Of a stretch of DNA of 6,246 bases, positions 1-4,633 are shown one piece after another. Both the position numbers and the translations under genes were made by a program. Under the pieces are notes generated by a model. That model was given only the letters and a program-made list of their open reading frames with translations, had not been told where the DNA came from and ran no database searches. The stretch lies in NCBI GenBank assembly GCA_036771375.1, contig DAIPHL010000129.1:1-6246 (forward strand), given 5' to 3'. Source of the stretch: DAIPHL01 sp036771375. Its GTDB lineage: Bacteria; Synergistota; Synergistia; Synergistales; Synergistaceae. The first letter of the stretch is position 1, and each line of letters opens with the position of its first letter.

Positions 1-31
1 GGTCGGCGATTATTATATTAATATATATCAT
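1..31 (-). CDS. Possible start of the next gene, cut by the left edge
   Basis: This is a tentative partial reading frame. An ATG at 31-29 (minus strand) opens a frame that runs off the window and encodes MIYINIIIAD. An AGGA at 36-39 lies 4 bases upstream, which is short for a ribosome binding site; a better GGAGG at 46-50 is 14 bases away, which is long. The hydrophobic strand ending in Ala-Asp resembles the first beta strand of a response-regulator receiver domain (typically I-x-I-x-I-A-D-D), but ten residues cannot establish this. The run uses several ATA codons, which looks unlike the other genes here. The alternative is that the AT-rich stretch is simply promoter or spacer DNA. Low confidence. 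Confidence 0.22.
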   Translation of the reverse strand, partial: MIYINIIIAD

Positions 32-117
32 AATATCCTGCACAACCTCCGGTCATTCGAACGATCGATTCATACGCAATTTGAACGGAAACGTCGGCGC
101 CCTTTCCCCCGTCCCCT
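1..117. other. Intergenic region after dnaB with AT-rich stretch
   Basis: The bases following the dnaB stop. Positions 9-36 are almost pure A/T, in sharp contrast with the surroundings. They form an imperfect 10-bp inverted repeat (9-18 against 25-34, one mismatch, 6-base loop). No convincing GC-rich hairpin with a T-tract is seen after dnaB, so the operon may continue leftwards. The AT-rich block could be a promoter, or the start of the next gene (see the candidate at 1-31). No -35/-10 pair with acceptable spacing was found on the minus strand. Confidence 0.5.
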
Positions 118-1494
118 CTAAAGATAGGTGTTCGGCAGAGCTCCCGGTTCCAGGTTCTCGAACCTCGTATACTCCTTGTAGAAGACCAACTTCACCGTTC
201 CGGTGGGACCGTTTCTATGCTTCGCCACGATGACCTCCGCCACGGCACTCGACATGTCGTTCTCCTGTTGATAATAGGAATCCCGGTAGAGGAAGGCGAC
301 GAGATCGGCGTCCTGCTCGATGGCCCCGCTGTCGCGCAGGTCCGAGAGGATCGGGCGCTTGCTGGCCCCCCGTTGCTCCACCGCTCTGGAGAGCTGGGAG
401 AGGGCGATGACCGGCGTCGAGAACTCGCGCGCGATGCTCTTGAGCGCCCTGGATATGTCCGAGACCTCCTGTTGTCTGTTTTCGATCCGCTTGACATCGG
501 TCATGAGTTGCAGATAATCGACGATAACCAGGCACTTTTCATCCCTGTGCTTTGCAAAAAAACGCCGGCACCTCGAGCGAAGCTCCATCGGAGAGAGCAT
601 CGAGCTATCGTCTATGAAGACGGGCGCCTTGCTGAGGCGGGCCGTCGCATCGGTGAGCGCGTTCCACTGGTCGCCCCGGACTTTCCGAACCTTTCCCCCA
701 TCCTGGATCTCCTTCAGATTGACCCTGGCCTCCGCGCTCAAGAGCCGAGAGGCGAGCTGTTCCGCCGACATTTCGAGACTGAAGACGAGCGTCGGAATTC
801 CCTCGCCCAGCGCCGCGTTCTGTGCGATATTGAGGGCAAAGGCCGTCTTTCCGACCGAAGGTCGCGCCGCGATGATGTTGAGGCTGCCTGGCTGGAAGCC
901 ACCCGTCATCCTGTCGAAATCCGTGAAACCGGAGGGCACGCCGACGGGACTTGCCCCCTCCGTTATGCATCGTTCGATGTTCTCGAAAGTTTTGATGATC
1001 ACGCCGGAGATCGGCTTGAGGTTATCCTGCGAGCCCTGGCGCGCGATCTCGAAGACCTGTCTCTCCGCCCCGGCAAGCGCCTCCGGATATTCGATCTCCT
1101 CGTTGAAACCGGTGCGGACGATGTCGGCTCCAACCCTGACCAGGGAGCGGTGCACGGATTTATCGCGTACGATCGAGCAGTGATGTTCCACATTGGCCGT
1201 GGTCGTCACCGCATCCACAAGGTTCGCGACAAACGGGACACCGCCGAGGCGCTCCAGAAGGTTGCGCCGCGAAAGCTCCTCCTGAAAGGTCAGAGAGTCG
1301 ACGGCTCGATCCTTCCGGGTCATCTCGGCCATGATCTCGAAGACCATTCCATGTCGCGGGTCGTAGAAGTCATCCTGCCGGAGGGATTCGACGACGATCA
1401 ACAGAGCATCTCTGTCCAGCAGGGAGGCTCCCAGGACCGCCCTCTCCGCATCGAGGTTGTTCGGTGGCACGCGGCCGTCGTAGTATTCGGACAA
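118..1494 (-). CDS. dnaB: Replicative DNA helicase DnaB
   Basis: Hexameric 5'-3' helicase that unwinds DNA at the replication fork and interacts with primase. The 458-residue length is normal for the family. Visible in order: the N-terminal DnaB domain (about 8-110, beginning PPNNLDAERAVLG); a linker; then the RecA-like ATPase domain (about 183-455) with Walker A ARPSVGKT (210-217), the catalytic Glu in FSLEMS (E241), Walker B LVIVDYLQL (322-330), the SQLSR motif (366-370), DLRDSGAIEQDAD (385-397) and the arginine-finger region KHRNGPTG (425-432). The start is TTG at 1494, directly after the rplI stop; a GGAGG at 1503-1507 with 8-base spacing supports it. A GTG at 1470 is possible but has no ribosome binding site. 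No intein or truncation is seen. Last gene of the yybS-rplI-dnaB block. Confidence 0.98.
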   Translation of the reverse strand: MSEYYDGRVPPNNLDAERAVLGASLLDRDALLIVVESLRQDDFYDPRHGMVFEIMAEMTRKDRAVDSLTFQEELSRRNLLERLGGVPFVANLVDAVTTTANVEHHCSIVRDKSVHRSLVRVGADIVRTGFNEEIEYPEALAGAERQVFEIARQGSQDNLKPISGVIIKTFENIERCITEGASPVGVPSGFTDFDRMTGGFQPGSLNIIAARPSVGKTAFALNIAQNAALGEGIPTLVFSLEMSAEQLASRLLSAEARVNLKEIQDGGKVRKVRGDQWNALTDATARLSKAPVFIDDSSMLSPMELRSRCRRFFAKHRDEKCLVIVDYLQLMTDVKRIENRQQEVSDISRALKSIAREFSTPVIALSQLSRAVEQRGASKRPILSDLRDSGAIEQDADLVAFLYRDSYYQQENDMSSAVAEVIVAKHRNGPTGTVKLVFYKEYTRFENLEPGALPNTYL

Positions 1495-1941
1495 CTATTC
1501 GGCCTCCACTTCGAGCGCGAGTTCCACCTCCACCCCGGTGTAGAGCCTGACCTTGAACGGATAACGGCCGGTCTGGCGTATCGGATCGTCGAGCCGAACA
1601 TCCTTTTTGTCGATCTCCACCGCGAGCTGTTCTCTTACAGCCGAAGCGATCTGTTGCGACGTCACGCTTCCGAAAAGCCGTCCCTCGTCGCCGGCGCTCA
1701 TCCGCACCGTCACCTTCTTGCCACCGATCTTCTTCTTCGTTTCGACGGCCAGGCGCTCCAGTTTCGCCTCCCGGTTTCGTCTCGCCTGCTGTTGTTCGTG
1801 CCACTCCTTGACCTTGCCGCTCGTTCCCTCCTCGGCAAGACCTTTCTTGAACAGAAAATTTCTGGCGTATCCGTCCGAAACCTCGACGAGATCGCCTTTT
1901 TTCCCGACTTTATGCACGTCCTGCGTCAGGATTACCCTCAT
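1495..1941 (-). CDS. rplI: 50S ribosomal protein L9
   Basis: Large-subunit protein that binds 23S rRNA near the L1 stalk and influences frame maintenance and ribosome spacing. At 148 residues it is full length. The N-terminal rRNA-binding domain (1 to about 48) carries the family signature: G13, G16, V21, G24-Y25, N28-F29-L30, G34 and A36. The charged connecting helix (about 41-75, rich in K, R, E and Q) and the C-terminal domain (about 76-148) follow. The ATG at 1941 is preceded by GAGGAGGGG (1949-1957), 7 bases away and lying in the 3' end of the upstream yybS-like gene, whose TGA is only 3 bases before this start. Its own TAG abuts the dnaB start without a gap. Confidence 0.98.
   Translation of the reverse strand: MRVILTQDVHKVGKKGDLVEVSDGYARNFLFKKGLAEEGTSGKVKEWHEQQQARRNREAKLERLAVETKKKIGGKKVTVRMSAGDEGRLFGSVTSQQIASAVREQLAVEIDKKDVRLDDPIRQTGRYPFKVRLYTGVEVELALEVEAE
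1503..1507 (-). promoter_or_regulatory. Ribosome binding site that fixes the dnaB TTG start
   Basis: GGAGG on the minus strand, 8 bases before the TTG at 1494, inside the last codons of rplI. It decides for the non-ATG start because neither the GTG at 1470 nor any nearby ATG has a comparable site. Confidence 0.7.
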
Positions 1942-1944
1942 GCG

Positions 1945-2895
1945 TCAACCCCTCCTCATTCGTTTTCTGAGATCGAACCCGATATCGAGCACTCCCAGTA
2001 TCGAAAAAAGATCGCTCACCGCGGATACGAACGGAGTGATCACGATCACGGCGATCTTCACCGCTTTCGGAAAACCTCTGCCCTCCATGAAGAAACACCC
2101 CACGGAGAGCCCCTGCACGACAAAGACGGTTCTGGTGACGGCCACCAGGTTCACCGAGATCTGTTTCACGAGCCGTGAATCCGGGTTCTTCTGCGCGAAA
2201 AGATCCAATACGAGCCCCATCACCAACGCAAAGAGGACGTTCTTTGGAAACGACCAGGAAGAAAACGGCGGCAGTACGAAGAACGGTTCTCCTGTCCGCC
2301 TCTTGTGGACGCGGGAAGAAAGCAGCAAACTCAGGACGACCTCCAAGGCGGAGAAGAAGATCACACTGTACGGAATCAGCAGGATCATGGAGTCCAACGT
2401 CCGACGCAGATCCCCCTCGAACGAGGGAAGAACCTCGCTGGAGAGCGTAGCCAGCTTCGAACCGGCGAGCGCGAGAAGCGTTTTCTCCATCTCCGCCGTC
2501 TCCGGCGCAAACAGGTTCACCCCCGTCGCCCGGAAGACGGCGACGGTCGTCGAGACCTTGCACAGAAGGGAGACGAAGATGCCAAGCAAAACGAGATCGG
2601 GAACGTTTTTGATCCTCTTTGCGGCAAAGCCGAGAAACACTCCCAGGAGCCCGAACGTCTGGAGATAGACGAGGGGCAGAAGGGGCGGCAGAATGGCGAA
2701 GAGGGCGAAAGTCACGAGAAACGCCGAGAGCAAGCCCAGCCGAGCCCCTCTCTCGTAGGTAAAAAGAAGGGTCGGAAAGGAGTAAAGAAACATCAACGGA
2801 AGGGCGAGCACGGGAAGCAGGACCCCCGCCAGGAACAGACCGAAGCCCAGAAGTGAAGTTATCGCCAAATCCTTGAGCGTCGAAGAGGAGAACAT
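1945..2895 (-). CDS. YybS-like DUF2232 multi-pass membrane protein
   Basis: Integral membrane protein of the DUF2232/YybS family; its molecular role is not established. The 316 residues are mostly hydrophobic. I read roughly eight membrane segments (about 11-31, 33-46, 51-78, 80-92, 100-121, 168-192, 217-234, 247-269 and 279-302, some of which may be re-entrant or merged). The family's conserved C-terminal part is clear: PPFSSWSFPKNVLFAL (209-224), N249, VVQGLSV (259-265) and the closing LGVLDIGFDLRKR (300-312). The start is taken as ATG 2895, which has GAGGG at 2903-2907, 7 bases away. An in-frame GTG at 2916 would add seven residues but lacks a good site. It precedes rplI by 3 bases. In Bacillus a gdpP gene normally sits between these two; it is absent here. 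Confidence 0.88.
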   Translation of the reverse strand: MFSSSTLKDLAITSLLGFGLFLAGVLLPVLALPLMFLYSFPTLLFTYERGARLGLLSAFLVTFALFAILPPLLPLVYLQTFGLLGVFLGFAAKRIKNVPDLVLLGIFVSLLCKVSTTVAVFRATGVNLFAPETAEMEKTLLALAGSKLATLSSEVLPSFEGDLRRTLDSMILLIPYSVIFFSALEVVLSLLLSSRVHKRRTGEPFFVLPPFSSWSFPKNVLFALVMGLVLDLFAQKNPDSRLVKQISVNLVAVTRTVFVVQGLSVGCFFMEGRGFPKAVKIAVIVITPFVSAVSDLFSILGVLDIGFDLRKRMRRG

Positions 2896-2902
2896 CTCAT
2901 AT

Positions 2903-2907
2903 CCCTC
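2903..2907 (-). promoter_or_regulatory. Ribosome binding site that fixes the yybS-like start
   Basis: GAGGG on the minus strand, 7 bases before ATG 2895. It favours this ATG over the upstream in-frame GTG at 2916, whose preceding bases show no good match to the 16S 3' end. Confidence 0.6.
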
Positions 2908-2992
2908 GCGTTGCACAGTGACTCAGGTTTTCGAACCAGAGGCGTTGCGGGTGGCACAGCATTTACAAACCGGGCGAAAAACCTGCACGGAC

Positions 2993-3014
2993 GGGGAGGG
3001 TCTTCACCCTCCCC
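2993..3014 (-). terminator. Strong hairpin between rpsR and the yybS-like gene (attenuator or processing site)
   Basis: A perfect 9-bp inverted repeat (2993-3001 against 3006-3014, arms GGGGAGGGT and ACCCTCCCC) with a 4-base loop, starting 21 bases after the rpsR stop. As a minus-strand RNA it would be very stable. It is not a textbook intrinsic terminator: no U-run follows directly, and the first T-run (five T) comes about 11 bases after the stem. It could be a partial terminator, an RNA-processing or stability element, or a leaky attenuator that lowers expression of yybS-rplI-dnaB relative to rpsF-ssb-rpsR. The rest of 2917-3035 shows no convincing promoter. Confidence 0.5.
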
Positions 3015-3035
3015 ACATTGAACGAACGTTTATTC

Positions 3036-3272
3036 CTAGTCGGAAGTGAAGGGAAGAAGCGCCAGGAAACGCGCCCTCTTTATGGCTCTTGTCAACTGCC
3101 TCTGGTGCTTCGCACAAGCGCCCGTAACCCTCCGGGGAATGATCTTTCCACGCTCGGTTATATATCTACGAAGTTTTTCGATCTCTTTATAATCGACATG
3201 CGCGACCTTGTCCACGCAATAGTGACAAACCTTCGGACGACGCTTGCGGCGCTTCCGGAACTGGTTATCCAT
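3036..3272 (-). CDS. rpsR: 30S ribosomal protein S18, zinc-ligand (C+) type
   Basis: Small-subunit protein that pairs with S6 on the platform of the 30S subunit. The 78 residues match the family: a basic N-terminus (FRKRRKRRPK), DYKEIEKLRRYITERGKI (28-45), RRVTG (47-51), QRQLTRAIKRAR (57-68) and the typical LLPF near the end. C16 and C19 (CHYC), C53 and H56 (CAKH) form a likely four-ligand zinc site, so this is the zinc-containing form. ATG 3272 is chosen. A TTG one codon earlier (3275) is possible, and GGAG at 3283-3286 is 10 bases from the ATG but 7 from the TTG. The start lies 19 bases after the ssb stop. The stop is TAG. Confidence 0.98.
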   Translation of the reverse strand: MDNQFRKRRKRRPKVCHYCVDKVAHVDYKEIEKLRRYITERGKIIPRRVTGACAKHQRQLTRAIKRARFLALLPFTSD

Positions 3273-3291
3273 CAAAAGTCAACTCCTTTCG

Positions 3292-3840
3292 TCAAAATGG
3301 GACGTCCACCTCGCCGGTTTCCCCGCTCGGCTCTCCCATCTCCGAGAAATCCAAGGGGAAATCCTCTTCGAAACCGACCTCGTCCCGCAGACTCCCGACG
3401 TCATCGAACGACGCTCCCTCGGCTCTGGATTCCCTCGGGCGATCGGAGGACTGAGCCGGCCTCGGAGGAGGAATGTCGCCGTAAGAATCGTCGTCCCTCC
3501 GCCCGGAGGACAACATAGTCATGTTCTCCGCGATGACCTCCGTCACCCAACGACGCATTCCCGTCTTGGGATCGTCGTAATCGCGCACCTGGATGCGCCC
3601 CTCCACGAGGACGGGCTTGCCCTTGCGAAGATACCGATCGCAGATGTCGGCGAGGAACCCCCACGCCACGACGGGGATGAAATCGGTATGGTTCTGGGTC
3701 TCCCCGGTCGAACGGTTCTTCCACTGGCGCCCCACCGCAACCGTAAAACGCGCGACCTTCTGTTTGCTGGGCGTATGTCGGACATCGGGATCCCTCGCGA
3801 GATTGCCCATCAGGATCACTTTGTTATAGCCCCTGGACAC
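3292..3840 (-). CDS. ssb: Single-stranded DNA-binding protein SSB
   Basis: Binds exposed single-stranded DNA during replication, repair and recombination, usually as a tetramer. The 182 residues show an OB-fold core (1 to about 111) opening SRGYNKVILMGNLARDPDVR (2-21), with FTVAV (32-36), the conserved W40, DFIPVVAWG (53-61) and LRKGKPVLVEGRIQVRDY (71-88). A flexible Pro/Ser/Gly and acidic linker (about 112-178) follows, and the partner-binding tip is DVPF (179-182), a variant of the usual DDDIPF. The start is GTG at 3840, 8 bases after the rpsF stop. An AGGTGA (3845-3850) overlaps that stop codon, suggesting coupling to rpsF translation. It sits between rpsF and rpsR, the common bacterial arrangement. 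Confidence 0.98.
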   Translation of the reverse strand: MSRGYNKVILMGNLARDPDVRHTPSKQKVARFTVAVGRQWKNRSTGETQNHTDFIPVVAWGFLADICDRYLRKGKPVLVEGRIQVRDYDDPKTGMRRWVTEVIAENMTMLSSGRRDDDSYGDIPPPRPAQSSDRPRESRAEGASFDDVGSLRDEVGFEEDFPLDFSEMGEPSGETGEVDVPF

Positions 3841-3848
3841 GTCGTCAC

Positions 3849-4133
3849 CTACTCCTCGTCGATCGCAACCACGAGATGCCGGATCACCTGCTGCTGCAGA
3901 CCGAGAACCCTGTCGAGCTCACGAATCTGCTTCGGGGCCATCTTCATGGTAATCAGCGCGTAGAAACCTTCTTGCAGTTTCCTGATCGGGTAGGCAAACT
4001 GTTTCTTGCCCCAAAGGTCGATCTTTTCAACCTCCGCTCCCAATCCACGCACGACTTCCGCGATTTCCTCGGTCTTGGCCTTGTGATCCTCGAGTTCCGG
4101 GGTCAGAATCACCGTCAATTCATAAAACCGCAT
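3849..4133 (-). CDS. rpsF: 30S ribosomal protein S6
   Basis: Small-subunit protein that forms a heterodimer with S18 on the 30S platform. The 94 residues are the normal length and begin MRFYELTVILTPEL. The family core WGKKQFAYPIRK (39-50), EGFYALITM (53-61) and the end pattern VIRHLVVAID are clear. The frame is open further upstream to 4280, but that extension is rejected: it lies across the promoter at 4230-4258, is unlike S6, and a near-perfect ribosome binding site (GGAGGTGA, 4139-4146) precedes ATG 4133. It is the first gene of rpsF-ssb-rpsR and has a leader of about 90 bases that may carry the S6:S18 feedback element. Confidence 0.98.
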   Translation of the reverse strand: MRFYELTVILTPELEDHKAKTEEIAEVVRGLGAEVEKIDLWGKKQFAYPIRKLQEGFYALITMKMAPKQIRELDRVLGLQQQVIRHLVVAIDEE

Positions 4134-4138
4134 GTCGT

Positions 4139-4146
4139 TCACCTCC
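4139..4146 (-). promoter_or_regulatory. Strong ribosome binding site of rpsF
   Basis: GGAGGTGA on the minus strand, ending 5 bases before ATG 4133 (7 bases counted from the end of the GGAGGT core). It is the best Shine-Dalgarno match in the window and rules out the upstream in-frame start at 4280. A four-codon ATG-GGG-AGG-AGG-TGA frame (4153-4139) overlaps it, probably by chance. Confidence 0.85.
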
Positions 4147-4164
4147 TCCCCATGGTCTTCGGGC

Positions 4165-4212
4165 GCTTCGCTTGCGGGAAGCTCCTGTGGCCTCTTTTTC
4201 TCCCAAAGAGGC
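4165..4212 (-). promoter_or_regulatory. rpsF leader hairpins, candidate S6:S18 autoregulatory RNA
   Basis: Two inverted repeats lie between the predicted transcription start and the rpsF ribosome binding site. The first is a perfect 8-bp stem (4190-4197 against 4205-4212, arms GCCTCTTT and AAAGAGGC, 7-base loop). The second is a 5-bp stem (4165-4169 against 4178-4182) whose 8-base RNA loop contains CCG. In many bacteria the S6:S18 complex binds a structured leader with a conserved CCG in its own operon mRNA and represses it. The position and the CCG agree with that, but I cannot match the full consensus by eye. The U-rich 5' arm of the first hairpin could alternatively pair, with G-U pairs, to the GGGGAGG beside the ribosome binding site. 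Confidence 0.45.
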
Positions 4213-4229
4213 AGGGATAACAGCAAAAG

Positions 4230-4258
4230 ATTATATATCCACCCCACCCTTTGTGCAA
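4230..4258 (-). promoter_or_regulatory. Sigma-70-type promoter for rpsF-ssb-rpsR
   Basis: Minus-strand TTGCAC (4253-4258) and a consensus TATAAT (4230-4235) are separated by exactly 17 bases. The expected transcription start is near 4222-4224, giving a leader of about 90 bases. It lies about 65 bases after the FtsB-like stop, in non-coding DNA, which supports a transcription unit beginning at rpsF independently of argS. Confidence 0.8.
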
Positions 4259-4264
4259 GTGGGG

Positions 4265-4321
4265 AAAGCCCGTGAAACACCTCTCCTCCGGCAGGCGAAG
4301 AAGGGACGGCACGGGAGCTTT
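4265..4321 (-). terminator. Possible terminator of the argS/FtsB-like unit
   Basis: Just after the FtsB-like stop, an outer stem (4265-4274 against 4310-4321, 10 bp with a 2-base bulge) encloses an inner hairpin (4283-4290 against 4296-4303, 8 bp with two G-U pairs in RNA, 5-base loop). Only three T follow the outer stem, so intrinsic termination would be weak. Its place between the last gene of one unit and the promoter of the next is what makes it plausible. Confidence 0.35.
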
Positions 4322-4323
4322 CT

Positions 4324-4626
4324 TTATCGACGCTTGCCTGGGGCGTCCTCCGAAACGATCTCGATCCGGTAGATCTTTTCGCCCGATTTCACGAGATTGA
4401 ACTCCTCCCTCGCGAGAAACGCGATTCCCTCGGGGGTCCTATAATACCCGATCTTCTCCTGGATCTCCTGATTCTTTCGCGTCAACTCGACCAACTCGTC
4501 CATCTTCGTTTCGAGCGAAGTGGCAAGGCGTTCGATGCGTCCGATCTCCTTGAAAAAGGTGACCACCGTGACCGCAAAGACGAACGTGGCAATCGCATAA
4601 ACGATGAGCCAACGCAGCCTCGGCAT
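4324..4626 (-). CDS. FtsB/DivIC-family septum formation initiator protein
   Basis: Small single-pass membrane protein of the family that joins FtsL-type partners in the divisome and helps activate septal wall synthesis. The 100 residues show a short basic N-terminus (PRLR), one membrane helix (about 6-25), a coiled-coil helix (about 27-58, rich in E, K, L and Q), then the family's C-terminal pattern: TPEGIAFLAREEFNLVKSGE (64-83) and a short strand IYRIEI. ATG 4626 is 7 bases after the argS stop. GGAGAGG (4640-4646), within the end of argS, is 13 bases away, somewhat long. The topology (N-terminus in, coiled coil outside) is inferred. It could be either FtsB or DivIC by name, so no symbol is given. 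Confidence 0.88.
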   Translation of the reverse strand: MPRLRWLIVYAIATFVFAVTVVTFFKEIGRIERLATSLETKMDELVELTRKNQEIQEKIGYYRTPEGIAFLAREEFNLVKSGEKIYRIEIVSEDAPGKRR

Positions 4627-4633
4627 CGATTCA

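Noticed and set aside
217..2178. Plus-strand open frame of 653 codons opposite dnaB, rplI and part of the yybS-like gene
   Set aside because: It is the codon-aligned antisense of three genes that share one frame. It stays open because those genes avoid the sense codons TTA, CTA and TCA. It crosses three real genes, has arginine/histidine-rich shadow composition and resembles no family.
2896..2916. GTG start at 2916 for the yybS-like gene
   Set aside because: No good ribosome binding site precedes it, whereas ATG 2895 has GAGGG at 7 bases.
2917..2950. T-arm-like motif (GGTTCGAAAACC on the minus strand) suggesting a tRNA
   Set aside because: The loop-closing base does not fit a T-arm and no acceptor, D or anticodon arms can be drawn around it. 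The motif is just a short palindrome.
3018..3963. Plus-strand open frames opposite rpsR, ssb and rpsF
   Set aside because: Composition and overlap mark them as antisense shadows of well-supported genes; no family resemblance.
4139..4153. Four-codon upstream frame ATG-GGG-AGG-AGG-TGA in the rpsF leader
   Set aside because: It has no ribosome binding site of its own and consists of the purine-rich Shine-Dalgarno region; most likely chance.
4134..4280. 49-residue N-terminal extension of S6 from an upstream in-frame start
   Set aside because: It contains the promoter -10 and -35 elements and leader hairpins, resembles no S6 N-terminus, and the ATG at 4133 has a near-perfect ribosome binding site.
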